Positions 42,600-55,320 of a DNA stretch of 64,000 nucleotides are shown in pieces (position 1 is the first letter of the stretch; each line of letters opens with the position of its first letter). The stretch spans positions 148,448,001 to 148,512,000 of the forward strand of contig NC_064820.1 in assembly GCF_024166365.1 (NCBI RefSeq). The letters are read 5' to 3'. The DNA comes from Elephas maximus indicus (Eukaryota; Chordata; Mammalia; Proboscidea; Elephantidae). The translations under genes were made by a program, and so were the position numbers. The notes under the pieces were generated by a model, which saw nothing but the letters and a program-made list of their open reading frames with translations, was not told the origin of the DNA and ran no database searches.

Positions 42600-45530
42600 G
42601 AAACTGTCAACACACAAAAAAAGACATCAAAATGATAGCACTAAATTCATACCTATCCATAATTACCCTGAACGTAAATGGAGTAAATACACCAATAAAG
42701 AGACAGAGAGTGGAAGAATGGATTAGAAAACACTATCCGTCTATATGCAGCCTACAAGAGACACACCTTGGACTTAGCGACACAAACAAACTAAAAATCA
42801 AAGGATGGAAAACAATATAGCAAGCAAACAACAATCAAGAAAGAGCAAGAGTGCCCATATTAATTTCTGAGAAAACAGACTTTAAAGTTAAATCCATCAT
42901 AAAGGATAAGGAAGGACACTACACAATGATTAAAGGGACAATATACCAAGAAGATATAACCATATTAAATATTTATGCTCCCAATGACAGTGCTTCAAGA
43001 TACATAAGACAAACTCTATCAGCACTGAAAAGTGAGATAGACAGCTCCACAATAATAGTAGGAGACTTCAACACACCACTTTTGGTGAAGGACAGGACAT
43101 CCAGAAAGAAGCTCAATAAAGACACGGAAGATCTAAATGCCACAATCAACCAACTTGACCTCATAGGCATATACAGAACACTCCACCCAACAGCAACCAA
43201 GTATACTTTCTTTTCCAGTACAAATGGAACAGTCTCTAGAATAGACCACATATTAGGTCATAAAGCAAGCCTTAGCAGAATCCAAAACACTGAAATATTA
43301 CAAGCATCTTCTCTGACCATAACACCTTAAAAATGGAAATCAATAACAGAAAAAGCGGGGAAAAGAAATCAAACACTTGAAAACTGAACAATATCCTGCT
43401 CAAAAAAGACTGGATTATAGAAGACGTTAAGGGTGGAATAAAGAAATTCATAGAATCCAATGAGAATGAAAATACTTCCTATCAGAACCTTTGGGACACA
43501 GTGAAAGCAGTGCCCAGAGGTCAATTTATATCAATAAATGCACACATCCAAAAGGAAGAAAGGGCCAAAATCAAAGAATTATCCCTACAACCTGAACAAA
43601 CAGAAAGAGAGCAACAAAAGAACCCCTCAGGCACAGGAAGAAAACAAATAATAAAAATTAGAGCAGAACTAAATAGAAAACAGAAAGACACCTGAAAGAG
43701 TTAACAGACCAAAAGCTGGTTCTCTCAAAAAATCAACAAAATTGATAAACATTGGCCAAACTGACAAAAGAAAAACAGGAGAGGAAGCAAATAACCCAAA
43801 TAAGAAATGAGATGGGCGATACTACAACAGATCCAACTGAAAATAAAAGAATCATATCGGATTACTACGAAAAATTGTTCTCTAACAAATTTGAAAACCT
43901 AGAAGAAATGGATGAATTCCTAGAAACACACTACCTACCTAAACTAAAACAAACAGAGGTAGAACAACTAAATTGACCCATAACAAAAGAAGAGATTGAA
44001 AAGTAAAAAGAAAATTACAGACCTATATCCCTCATGAAGGTAGATGCAAAAATCCTCAACAAAATTCTAGCCAATAGAATTCAACAACATAGCAAAAAAA
44101 ATCTACCATGACCAAGTGGGATTCATACCAGGTATGCAGGGATGGTTCAACATTAGAAAAACAATTAATGTAATCCACCACAGAACTAAAACAAAAGACA
44201 AGAATTTATATGATTTTATCAATTGGTGCAGGAAAGGCATTTGACAAAGTTCAACACCCATTCATGATAAAAACCTCTCAGCAAAATAGGAATAGAAGGA
44301 AAATTCCTCAGCATAATAAAGGGCATTTATACAAAGCCAACAGGCAACATCATCCTAAATGGAGACAGCCTGAAAGCATTCCCCTTGAGATTGGGAACCG
44401 GACAAGGATGCCCTTTGTCACTGCTCCTGTTCAACATGGTGCTGGAGGTCCTAGCCAATGCAATTAGGCTAGATAAAGAAATAAAGGGCATCCAGAATGG
44501 TAAGGAAGAAATGAAATTATCTCTATTTGCAGATGACATGATCTTATACACAGAAAACCCTAAGGAATCCTTGAGAAAACTACTGAAACTAATAGAAGAG
44601 TTCAGCAGAGTATCGGGATACAAGATAAACATACAAAAATCAGTTGGATTCCTCTACACCAACAAAAAGAACATGGAAGAGGAAATCACCAAATCAATAT
44701 CATTTACGGTAGCCCCAAGAAGATAAAATACTTAGGAATAAATCTTACCAGAGATGTAAAAGACTTATACAAAGAAAACTAGAAAACACTTCTGCAAGAA
44801 ACCAAAAGAGACCTACATAAGTGGAAAAACATACCTTGTTCATGGATAGGAAGACTTAACATTATAAAAATGGCTATTCTACCAAAAGCGATCTACACAT
44901 TTAATGCAATTCTGATCCAAATCCCAAGGACATCCTTTAATGAGATGGAGAAACAAATCACCAACTTCATATGGAAGGGAAAGAGGCCCCCGATAAGTAA
45001 AGCTTACTGAAAAAGAAGAACAAAGTGGGAGGCCTCATTCTACCTGATTTCAGAACCTATTATACCACCACAGTAGTCAGAATAGCCTGGTACTGGTACA
45101 ACAACAGATACAGAGACCAATGGAACAGAATTGAGAACCCAGACATAAATCCATCCACATGTGAGCAGTTGATATTTGACAAAGGCCCCAAAACAGTTAT
45201 ATTGGGAAAAGATAGTCTTTTTAACAAATACTGCTGGCATAACTGGATATCGATTTGCAAAAAAATGAAACAAGACCCATACCTCAGTCCATGCACAAAA
45301 AGAAGCTCGAAAAGGATCAAAGACCTAAGTATAAAATCTAAAACAATGAAGATCATGGAAGAAAAAATAGGGACAATGTTAAGAACCCTAATACAGGGCA
45401 TAAACAGTATACGAAACATTACTACCAATGCAGAAGAAAAACTAGACAACTGGGAGCTCCTAAAAATCAAACACCTAAGCTTATCCAAAGATTTCACCGA
45501 AAGAGTAAAAAGATTACCTACAGACTAGGA
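42600..45530 (+). pseudogene. L1 ORF2 remnant (endonuclease, RT, C-terminus)
   Basis: ORF2p is the endonuclease/reverse transcriptase of L1. The endonuclease starts near 42620 (ITLNVNGVNTPIKRQR, QETHLGLSD) and reaches SRIDHILGHKASLSR at about 43240. The reverse transcriptase lies in later broken frames, with [17 protein letters not shown] carrying the catalytic FADD at 44526-44537. The C-terminal part includes [17 protein letters not shown]-type sequence to about 46230 in further broken frames. Numerous stops and deletions show it is inactive. Confidence 0.9.
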
Positions 45531-47235
45531 AAACTTTTTAGCTATGACACTTCCAATCAGCACCTGATCTTTAAAATCTACATGATACTGCAAAAAGACA
45601 AGTGACCCAATTAAAAAATGGGCAAAAGATATGGACAGACACTTCACTACAGAAGACATTCAGGTAGTTAACAGATTCATGAGGAAATGCTCATGATCCT
45701 TAGCCTTTAGAGAAATGCAAATCAAAACTACAATGAGGTTTCATCTCACTCCAACTAGTTTAGCGTTAATCCAAAAAACACAAAACAATAAATGTTGGAG
45801 AGGCTGTGGAGAGATTGGAACACTTATACACTGCTGATGGGAATGTAAAATGGTACAACCACTTTGGACATTGATTTGGCGCTTCCTTAAAAAGCTACAA
45901 ATAGAACTACCATACGACCCAGCAATCCCATTCCTTGGAATATATCCTAGAGAAATAAGAGCCTTTACATGAACAGATGTATGCACACCCATGTTCATTG
46001 CAGCACTGTTTACAATAGCAAAAAGATGGAAGCAACCAAGGTGCCCATCAATGGATGAATGGATAAATAAATTATGGTATATTCACACAATGGAATACTA
46101 TGCATCAATAAAGAGCAGTGATGAATCTGTGAAACATTTCATAACATGGAGGAACCTGGAAGGCATTATGCTGAGTGAAATTAGTCAGTTGCAAAAGGAC
46201 AAATATTGTATAAGACCACTATTATAAGAACTCAAGGAATAAACAGAAGAAAATATTCTTTCATGGTTACAAGAGAGGGGAGGGCGGGAGAGGGGTATTC
46301 ACTAATTAGATATTACATAAGAACTACTTTAGGTGATGGGAAAGACAACACACAATACAAGAGAGGTCAGCACAACTGGACTAAACCAAAAGCAAAGAAG
46401 TTTCCTTAATAAACTGAATGCTTCGAAGGCCAGCGTAGCAGGAGCAGGAATTTGGGGACCATGGTTTCAGGGGACATCTAAGTCAATTGGCATAATAAAA
46501 TCTATTAAGAAAACATTATGCATCCCACCTTGGAGAGAGGCATCTGGAGTCTTAAACGCTAGCAAGAGGCCATCTGAGATGCATCAATTGGTCTCAACCC
46601 ACCTGGATCAAAGGAGAATGAAGAACACCAAGGACACAATGTAATTACGAACCCAAGAGACAGAAAACCCAGACACAGAAAGAGCCGCATAAAACAGAGA
46701 TAACATCAGCCTGAGACCAGAAGAGCTAGACGGTGCCCTGCTGCAACTAATGACTGCCCTGATAGGGAACACAACAGAGAACCCCTGAGGGAGCAGGAGA
46801 GCAGTGGGATGCAGACTCCAAATTCTCATAAAAAGACCAGACTTAATGATCTGGCTGAGATTGGAAGTACCCCGGTGGTTACGGCGCCCAGACCTTCTGT
46901 TGGCCCAGGACAGGTACCATTCCCAAAGGCAACTCTTCAGACATGGATTGGACTGGACAATGGGTTGGAGAGGGATGCTGGTGAGGAGTGAGCTTCTTGG
47001 ATCAGGTGGACACTTGAGACTATGTTGGCATCTCCTACCTGGAGGGGAGATGAGAGGGTAGAGGGGATTAGAAGCTGGTGAAATGGACACGAAAAGAGAG
47101 AGTGGAGGGAGGGATCGGGGTATCTCATTAGGGAGAGAGCAATTGGGAGTATGTAGCAAGGTGTATATAAGTTTTTGTGTGAGAGAATGACTTGATTTGT
47201 AAACTTTCACTTAAAGCACAATAAAAAAAAAAAAA

Positions 47236-48055
47236 TCCAACATTCAACAGGGAAATATGCTCAACCTCATTAGTCATTAGTGAAATGCAAACCAAAGCTA
47301 CAAGGAAATACTACTTCATGCCCATAAGATGCCTATAATAATAATTTTAAAAAGGAAAATAAGAAGTATTGGTGAGGATTTGGAAATTGAAACACTCATA
47401 CATTGCTGGTAGGAATATGTAAAATGGTATAGTTGCTGTGAATAACAGTTTGACGGGTCCTCAAAAAGTTAAATCTAGAACTAGTATAAAAAAAATACCA
47501 AACCCATTGCTGTTGAGTCAATTCTGACTCATAGCGATCCTATAAGACAGAGTATAACTGCCCCATATGGTTTCCAAGGAGCAGCTGGTGGATCCGAACT
47601 GCCAGCTTTTTGTTTAGCAATCAAATGCTTAACAACTGCACCACCAGGGCTCCAGAACTACCGTACCCATGGCCATTGAGTCAATTTCGACTCATAGCAA
47701 CCCAGCGATTTCAGATTTATGTATATATTCCAAGGAATTGCAAGCGAGGGCTCAAATATTCGTACACCAATGTTCATTGGAACACTATACACAATAGCTG
47801 AAAGGTGGAAACAACCCAAGTGTCCATCAACAGATGAGTGGATGAACAAAATGTGGTATAGACTATACAACAGACTATTACTCAGCCATAAAGAGAAATG
47901 AAGTCCTGATGCATGCTACAACATGCATAAACCTTGAAAACATTACGCCAAGTGAAATTAGTCAGTTACAAAGACAAACATTTTTTGATTCCACTTATAT
48001 AAAATACGTAGTATAAGCAAATATATACAGACCTAAGCCTATTTTTTTAAGCCTG
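47236..48055 (+). mobile_element. L1M 3' fragment with SINE insertions
   Basis: Decayed L1 ORF2 C-terminus and 3'UTR on the + strand (CTCAACCTCATTAGTCATTA; CAAGTGTCCATCAACAGATG). Split by SINE copies at 47493-47704. Confidence 0.65.
47493..47655 (-). mobile_element. AfroSINE (minus strand), internally deleted
   Basis: CCATTGCTGTTGAGTCAATT tail at left, a body shortened by about 40 bases, and the ACCACCAGGGCTCC-type head end at right. A second tail-only fragment follows at 47660-47704. Confidence 0.85.
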
Positions 48056-50249
48056 TTAGTGGTTACAGAAGGTGTGCAGGAGGGAGCGGAAAGAGACCTC
48101 ATTGCTTAGGGTACACTGAGCTTTTGTTAAAGGCGATGGAAAATCTGGCAATGGATAATGGTGACGCTTGCGTAACATGATGAACACAATCAAAGTCAAT
48201 GAATTGCACATGCAAAGAATGTTGACACGACAAATGTTTTGTTACATATATATATTTACCACAATTTTAAAAAATTACTGTGGTCCACCAACTCTGGCAT
48301 TGTTATGAAAGTCAAAATAATAGAGAATGCAATGCCCTCTTTGAAACAAACACTAAGATTCCCTTTGCATGGAAAGGGAATTATTTTGAAATTTTATCCA
48401 GTAGGAAAATAGATTAAAGCATTGTATATAGTTTTGTTTCTATTTAATTAACGTGGAATATGAAATGAGTCGGACCATGAGTGTTTACTGAAAGTACAAA
48501 GAAATAGACAAAAACATGGGCTCTGCAGCTCCTTCTGGGAAGTCAGTGTATCTCTCATTTTTCTGCAACTAAAATAATCATCGCAGGCTCTATTTTATAC
48601 AATCTAAGGTGCCGGTTATGTATTACTTTGCCCACGTTGCTTACAAAACCTAAAGTCCCCCTTCTTCCCTTTCTTCTACTCTCATTTACAAGAGTTTATA
48701 AGAAATACACACCATCATTATACGTCTAGACCGAAACTACCGCTATGTAATCATAGTATTCATCATCATGAAATTACCAACTATATTTACACTGTAGTAA
48801 TAGCTTAACAATTAGCTTTTTTTTTTTTTTTTTGGTAGAAACATCACAAACATTTCGTTAAATCCCCAAAGAGTGGGAAAGCAGATGTAGGGGCCGCTGC
48901 TGTTTTATAATCACATGCTATCATTCTGCCGCCAGTGGCTTCGGGATGTATTTTCAATGCGGTCAGTAGGGTTCAGATGATTTATTACATTATAGTGATT
49001 ATTGCCAGTAGAATATTTGAATGCCAAGTTCTTATTTAAAAACATAGGCCTTCGGACTTGAATGTGTGATCATAAATGAATGTGAAATCTCATCCATTAT
49101 TGCGTTCTGAGCACTAGAATGGAGATAACCATGTACTTGGCTAAATCTACTTTTGACCTGGTCTGTGGCCACAGAGATGAGCAGAACCCAAAACAATTAC
49201 TTAAATGAAATTAAATAGTCAATGCAAACAACTCTTTTCACCTCTATTTTCATGGAATTGTCTTCCTCAATTATTTTTGTTTCATATAAATAAAAGGTAT
49301 GCTTCATGAAAGATAATTATGGGAGATATTTTAATGATCTGAAATGGATATAGATTTCCTTTTAAACTTTAGTACAACAAATCATGGTTAATATTTATTA
49401 AAGACTTACTCTGTATGTTAAGCATATTATACTTACTGTATCATCAAACTAAATGTAGCACTACCTCCCTTTTCAGACAGGTTAAGTGACTTGCTCAAGA
49501 TTACACAGGAAGCAAATAGCAAGTAGGATATTAACTGTCTAAATGAAGATACCCAAGGCCCTAAAATGCCAAGAAACCCTAAAACAAATGAATGAGTCGA
49601 TCAACTCAATGAAGTATTTAACTTTCTAATTTTAAACATATAAATACACTAATTTTAAACATATAAATACACTCCTTTGTGGTTTTTCCTGCATGGATTT
49701 GTTCCAGGTCTCTAGACACTCTTTGCATATTATTTGAGCTCATGAATGTAAATACATAACTCATCATACTGGCTTGGACCAGAGTCTATCCAGCAAAGGA
49801 TTCTATCTCTGACAGAAGTTTCAAAGGACATTTTGTGAAAGAATATGGTTGTACTGCACGGTACTAACCTTAAAATACTGTGCCAAGTTGCAAAAATTCT
49901 AAATTTTCCTCAGTTATCTGGAAATCGACCATTGAAAAAGAAAACTACCTTGGAAGTATATGCAAAGCCAATGCAGTGTTACAGTAGCTAATCATATCCG
50001 CAAGGTAGCTCTGGGTTTACCGGGCACCAAAGGAACCTTATATCTGGTAGTTACCGAAACACTTTAATGACTGAAAATGAACAGATTAGATAATTCAATA
50101 ATTAAAAAAAAAAAAAAGTCTTTCTACACTTTCTTTTGTTTTGCGTCGTTAATGAGACCATGTTCTTCTTTCAGAAAATAAATCTAAATTGCCAGCATAA
50201 ATATAACAAAGCAGACATACATTTCTGAATGTTATTATTTTTTCCAGAT
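48056..50249. other. AT-rich unique DNA in intron 3
   Basis: About 2.2 kb with almost no recognisable repeat. The exceptions are a T-run near 48817-48834, an A-run near 50104-50117 and a weak MIR at 49385-49530. It contains many TAAT/ATTA cores. No exon recognised. It differs in composition from the surrounding GC-richer intron. Confidence 0.5.
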
Positions 50250-50253
50250 TGTT

Positions 50254-50668
50254 ATGGACTGTATTGCATCCTTCCAAAATATGTGTTGTAAATTCTAACC
50301 TCTACACCTGTGGTTATAATCTCATTTGGGAATGAGTTGTCTTTGTTATGTTAATGAGACAGATTAATGTAGGGTGTAACCCAGTAAACCCAGCGCTGTC
50401 CAGTCGATTCTGACTCAAAGTGTAGGGTGTATCTGGAGTCAATCTCTTTCGCGGTATAAAAGAGCTTAAACAAGCAAGTGAAAGAAGCAGAGAGAGGAAG
50501 AGAAATGCCAAGGCACAAGAAGATTGCCCAGGAGCAGGAGCTCTAAAGAGACAAGGACCTTCCCCCTAGAGCCAACAGAGAGAGAAAGACTTCCCTTCTC
50601 CCAGGTGTCCTGAATTGAGACTTCTAGCCTCCTAAATTGTGAGAAAAATAAATTTCTGTTTGTTAAAG
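50254..50668 (+). mobile_element. MaLR-type LTR, 3' end truncated
   Basis: Starts TGTTATGGACTGTATTGCAT and shows GTCTTTGTTATGTTAATGAG. It ends with CCTAAATTGTGAGAAAAATA and AATTTCTGTTTGTTAAAGCC, running into an A/T-rich junction. A small AfroSINE tail piece lies inside at 50382-50421. Confidence 0.82.
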
Positions 50669-50699
50669 CCAAAAAAAATTTTTTTTCAGATAAAATAAC

Positions 50700-51952
50700 C
50701 TACTTGTTTTAATAAATGGCCAGGTGTCAGCCCTGTGGCAGATGGCTCTTCCCCACGCCCTGGAAATGTGGCCCCACTGTTTGCCATGTTGCTACAGGCT
50801 CCATCCTAAGAAGTGCCTCAGAGCGTGGAAGCCTCCTGCTTGTACCTAGGATGTGTCTTGCTTCAGCTTGTTGTTTTAATTCTACTGATCGGCTGCTTTA
50901 AAAACAAAGGCGAGTGCTGCGAACTTAGGACTTGGTGTTCCAGGGAAATCCTGTGTGATTCTCAGTCCTCTGAAAGGCAGCCGTTGATCTCTTTTTTGGC
51001 ACACATCCCCAGCAGTGTCTGCCAGCCACGTCCCAGGTGTGGGGTTTCTGTGGGGACTATGGCACTTCTCTGAGACACAGCAGCTCAAGGCTAAGCCATG
51101 CCCCACGTTATCTAAAGGACTTTGTGGTAGAGGAAGATCCTGAAGCAGGGAGCGTGTGTGTGTGTGTGTGTGTGTGTGGTGTGGGGTGTGTGTGTGTGTG
51201 TGTGGTGTGTGTGTGTGTGATGTCCTGCCCCTGGCAAATAGGGTAACGCCCCACGCCAGTCAGAATTAGCAGTTTGTACAGCCTGGAGTATGTACAATGA
51301 CTGGCACAGGGGCCAAAGCGTTCATGCTGTCCTGAACTCCCCCAAAACCTGTGGAATTTTCCAGTTTTCAGCATGCCTGTGGTGTTCACTGAGAAGGCAG
51401 TATAGAAAGAACCCTGACCTCAGCCTCCAGTGTCCTGTGTGTGCATAAGCCTCCTCCTGCTTACCTGCCCAAGCTCCCCTCTCCAACTACTTTAGTCAGG
51501 AGACACCCAAGCTCAGAGGCACCCACTTCCAGGCTGGCCCAGGTGGCCCCTTGGGGGCCATGGTGCCCTCTCCCCACCCCTTTACCAGATGTATCAACTG
51601 TATTGTAATTACCTGTCAGTTTGTATGCCTCCCCACACCCCAGTCCCCAGACTGTGAGCTCAGTGAGGGTAGAGGTCCTCTCTATTTTTGTTTCTCAGGG
51701 CAGGGCCCATGGCAGGTGCCTGGAGAAGGCTTTTGTTTGAGAAGCAAATGGGGAGGGGGTGTGAGGGACTTGGCCTGCCGACTGTCCCAGTAGGGCCTCC
51801 ATGGGCACCCCCTTGCCACTGTAGTGGCAAGTCAGGTTTCCAGGCGTGATTAAAACACTGTCTGGGCACCTCGCTGCAAGGGCCAGAATGCCATGCAGAA
51901 GCCGGTTCCTCCTCAGGTGGGAACGCCCTGCTGCTTAATCTAGAGCAGCCCT
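50700..51952. other. Intron 3, GC-rich unique DNA
   Basis: Unique, apart from the (GT)n tract at 51154-51219. No exon recognised. Confidence 0.5.
51154..51219. repeat. (GT)n microsatellite, interrupted
   Basis: About 66 bases of GT with GGTGTGGGG and GG interruptions. Confidence 0.95.
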
Positions 51953-51954
51953 GA

Positions 51955-52600
51955 CTAGATTCCTAGAGCTGCCGCAACCAATTACCACAAACTAGGTGGC
52001 TAATGAAGGATTCCCTGAGTGGTGCAAATGGTTAAGCGCTTGAACGGATAATGGTTTGAATTCATCCAGAGGTGCCTCGGAAAACAGGCCTGGCAATCTG
52101 CTTCTGAAAGGTCACAGCCTTAAAAGCCCTATGAAGAAGTTTTACTCTGACACACTGGGGTTGCCATGAGTGGGAATCAACTTGATAGCAACTAACAACA
52201 ACTGTTGGCTTACAACAATAGAAATTTATTCTCTCACAGTTCTGGATGTTAGAAGTCCAAAATCAAGGTGTCGGCAGGGCCCCACTCCCTCTGAAGGCTC
52301 CAGGGGAGGATTCTTCCTTGTCTCCTCCTAGCAGAAGTCAGCATTCTGTGGCTTCAGGCTGCATCACTTCGGTCTCTGCCTCCATCTTCACATGGCCTTC
52401 TTCCCTCTGTGTGTCTGTGATTCTGAATCTCTCCTTATGAGGATACCAGTTATTGGGTTTAGGGCCTACCCTCATCCAATATGACCTCATCTTAACTCGA
52501 TTACATCTGCAGAGACCCTACTTCCAGATAAACTTACATTCATAGCTAAAGAGTTAGGATTTCAGCATATCTTTTGGGGGGACACAACTCAACCCGCAAT
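51955..52600 (-). mobile_element. MaLR-type LTR interrupted by a SINE, minus strand
   Basis: Right end carries GGGGGGACACAACTCAACCC and left end CTAGAGCTGCCGCAACCAAT, the complements of the LTR start and end. The SINE at 52008-52202 splits it, with TGGCT retained on both sides. Confidence 0.85.
52008..52202 (+). mobile_element. AfroSINE-related SINE inserted in an LTR
   Basis: TTCCCTGAGTGGTGCAAATG head, GGTTTGAATTCATCC B-box, and tail GGGTTGCCATGAGTGGGAAT ending in AACAACAAC. Confidence 0.9.
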
Positions 52601-52864
52601 AAGCTCCTTACCCCCTGCCCCCACTCCTTGTGTCTTCCTAGCGTGTCAACATCCTCTCCTAGTTTCCTCACTGACACATTGGCTTCCATATATGGGGTGT
52701 CTCCCCTTTAGCCCGTGGGCTCCTCAAAGCAGAGTCTTGGCTGGGTGCCCTGGAGGAACGTGAGGGGCAGCAGGGGAGCTCGTTCCTGGCCTGCAGGCAA
52801 AGGACTGTCCCATCGTTGTAGCAGCCTTGGATCCTCACACTTCTTCCCACTGGGTTTCCCACAG

Positions 52865-53123
52865 GTGTTTGGCTTCTTCAAGGGCATGTCCTTCCCCCTC
52901 GCCAGCATCGCCGTCTACAACTCGGTGGTGTTTGGGGTCTTCAGTAACACACAGAGGTTCCTTAGCCAGCGCCGCTGCAGGGAGCTCGAGGCCAGCCCCT
53001 CCCACACCCTGTCTGACCTGCTCCTGGCCAGCATGGTGGCCGGCGTGGTCTCCGTTGGGCTGGGCGGGCCCGTGGACCTCATCAAGATCCGTCTGCAGAT
53101 GCAAACACAGCCCTTTCGAGAAG
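52865..53123 (+). CDS. SLC25A48: SLC25A48 coding exon 4 (259 nt)
   Basis: Largest exon in the window, with acceptor CCCACAG and donor GTAAGA. It encodes residues 55-140 and the first base of codon 141 (exit phase 1). It starts VFGFFKGMSFPLASIAVYNS, the second helix of carrier repeat 1, and passes through a short polar linker rich in Arg, Glu and Ser (roughly residues 88-105). It then gives helix 3, ending in GGPVDLIKIRLQMQTQ, which is the second carrier signature (P123, D125, K128, R130). Residue 55 is Val where I recall Met in human, a conservative change. The frame is open throughout. The next exon should begin by completing an Ala codon; I do not find it before the window ends, so this is the last coding piece visible. 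Confidence 0.94.
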
Positions 53124-53315
53124 GTAAGAGGCCAGGGGAGGAGGGGCCTGGTGTCTAGGGGCTTGTGACCCTCTCCTGGTTTGCCTGATCTGGGATGCGT
53201 TGTTAACATCCTTTTTGTTGAGCAAGGCATCTATTTTGTCACATTAACAGTCTGTAATTATTATTATTTTTTTTTAATTATTATTTAGTCTGTAGTAGTA
53301 GCTACTGAGTTCCTT

Positions 53316-53588
53316 AGAAGCCAGGATGGTGAGATGCCATCTCACTTACTTTTGACATGTCATCAGGAGGGACCAGTCCCTAGAGAAGGACATCATGCTT
53401 GGTAAAGCAGAGGGTGAGCAAAAAAGAGGAAGGCTGTCAATGAGATGGATTGACACAGTGGCTGCAAGAATGGGCTCAAACATAGCAACGACTGTGAGGA
53501 TGGCGCCGGACCAGGCAGCGTTTTGTTCTGTTGTACATAGGGTAGCTGTGATTTGGAACTGACTTGACAGCACCTAACAACGACAACA
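53316..53588 (+). mobile_element. RTE-clade LINE 3' fragment
   Basis: C-terminal RTE sequence (minus-free reading of GACATCATGCTTGGTAAAGC; RGRLSMRWIDTVAARMGSN) followed by the 3' tail ending CAGCACCTAACAACGACAAC. Confidence 0.88.
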
Positions 53589-53589
53589 G

Positions 53590-53790
53590 TAGCTACCATT
53601 GGTTAGTATTTATTATGTGCCAGACACCCTGCTAAGAGCTCTGCATCAGTTCTCTTAATTAATCTTCATAATAATTCTTCGAGGCAGGTACCATTACTAT
53701 CTCCATTTTACATGTGAGAAAACTGAGGCCCCCAGAAATTAAGTTATTTGCTCAAGGACACACAATTCATGCTGAAAAGTCAGGTCCAGC
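53590..53790 (-). mobile_element. MIR, minus strand
   Basis: TATTATGTGCCAGACACCCT, GAGGCAGGTACCATTACTAT and GAGAAAACTGAGGCCCCCAG are in order. It directly abuts the RTE tail. Confidence 0.88.
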
Positions 53791-54106
53791 TAGATAATTT
53801 GTGGTATATAATGAAAAATGCAAATGCAAGGACCCTTTGTTCAAAAATTATTAAAAATTTTAGAACAACGGCACCAGAACCTTAAACCAAGCGTGGGGCT
53901 CTAGGCGACTGCACAGGTCTCATCCCCATGAAGCCCAGAGCAAGCTTCATGGGGACTCAAACCCATATCTGTCTTTTTCTAAAGCCTCACACTGGACTGG
54001 CCACAGGGGCAGGAAGGGGGCCGCCCCTCTCCTACCCTTCCCAATACTCCAGTTAGAGCTTCATTTCTTGGTGTGAAACGGAGCTACTCTCTGTACCATC
54101 AGCCAA

Positions 54107-54293
54107 AAAAAACCCAAACCCAAGGGCAACGAGTCAATTTCTACTCATAGCGACCCTATAGTGACCCTATAGTGACCCTATAGGACAGAGTAGAACTGCC
54201 CTATAGAGTTACCAGGGTGTGGCTGACAAATTCAAACTACCAACTTTTTGATTAGCAGCCGAGCTTTTAACCACTGGACCACCAGGGCTCTGC
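54107..54293 (-). mobile_element. AfroSINE with internal 11-bp triplication
   Basis: Tail at left, head complement ACCACCAGGGCTCT at right. The motif GACCCTATAGT is present in three tandem units near 54152-54184 where other copies have one. Confidence 0.9.
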
Positions 54294-55116
54294 ACCATCA
54301 GCCAGCCACGTCCCCATTTTCTCCTGTCTGAGAAAAGGTTTTCTACAGCTGTTCCTGGGAGTGATTTTGATAAACGAGAATGGAAAGAACAGGAGGGCGC
54401 TGTCAGTGTGAAGTAAAGGTAGCCAGCGCTAGAGGAAGGAAGAACTGGGGTTTTAGAAGACCTTTTTCAATTCCTTGAGGTTTCATCTCAGCTGTACCAT
54501 TAATTTCACTCTGTAGCCTCAGACAAGATGCTGCCCCTTCCCGGGCTGTGGTTTCCTTTTCTATATAATGGTAGGGCTGGATTCAGGGTCTCTAGGGTCC
54601 CTTCCTGTCACCTCAGACATCTGAGTGGGGCTGACAGTCTCATGCTTGCTTCTTGGTCTTTGTGAGTAAGACCCCTCTCCCTGGCGGCCCATTGGAATGG
54701 CTTCATGTGACCCCTGTGCCCACAGAGGCTGGGGTTCACTGTGCCCACAGCCAGATCCAGAAAGCTCACCCAGGACTATCCTAGCCCAGCACCCCAGCCT
54801 CATTCTAGGTGCCTGATTCTGGTCGCTTTTCCTCCGAGCTGATGCTCCCTGGGGCAAACGGGGCTGGGACTGGCTGCTCCAAGGTTGGGGATGAAGCCTG
54901 CTGGAGCACTCAGTGCCCAGGCCACCAGACTGCCTGCACTTGGGGAGATGCAGGACAACACACTGTCTGCTGCTCCAGAGGGTTGCAAAGTGCACCCCCT
55001 TGGGGGCCACCTGGGATGCCAGGCAGGAGGTGTCCCACCTTCACCTCCTTAACACATTGAGTAGCAGTATCTCGGTACAAGTTAGTTTGATCAAAGTGTC
55101 ATACCTTTGAGTTGTT
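54294..55116. other. Intron 4 unique DNA
   Basis: No exon or repeat recognised. The open frame of 149 codons on the minus strand (54561-55010) has no supporting feature. Confidence 0.5.
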
Positions 55117-55320
55117 GACGCTGGGTGCCGTCGAGTCGATTCCGACTCCTAGCGAGCCCATGTAACAGAGTAGAGCTGCCAGATAGGGTGTCCTAGGCTT
55201 TAATCTTTACAGAAACAGATCACTAGGCCTTTCTCCCACAGAGCCCCTGGGTGAGTTCAAACTGCAAACCTTTTAGTTAGCAGCCAAGCAGTTAAGTGTT
55301 GCACCACCAGGGCTCCTTAC
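55117..55320 (-). mobile_element. AfroSINE, well preserved
   Basis: Complete copy that keeps CpG sites (GGGTGCCGTCGAGTCGATTC), suggesting a relatively recent insertion. The head complement GCACCACCAGGGCTCC is intact. Confidence 0.93.

Larger units (their letters stand above)
39707..47235 (+). mobile_element. Near full-length L1 (lineage-type), inactive
   Basis: Begins with an L1-type 5' end (GGAGGCAGAGCCAAGATGGT), then 5'UTR, ORF1, ORF2, a 3'UTR and a poly(A) at 47222-47235, about 7.5 kb in all. It is sense to SLC25A48 in intron 3. ORF1 is disrupted by a 275-bp inverted duplication, and ORF2 carries many stops and frameshifts. The 3'UTR matches the truncated copies at 316-2128 and 8550-9895. 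I see no clear target duplication. Confidence 0.93.

Noticed and set aside
46608-47210. 200-codon open frame on the minus strand
   Set aside because: It is the antisense of the L1 3'UTR; similar antisense frames appear in the other L1 copies.
54561-55010. 149-codon open frame on the minus strand
   Set aside because: Antisense within SLC25A48 intron 4, with no splice, motif or polyadenylation support.
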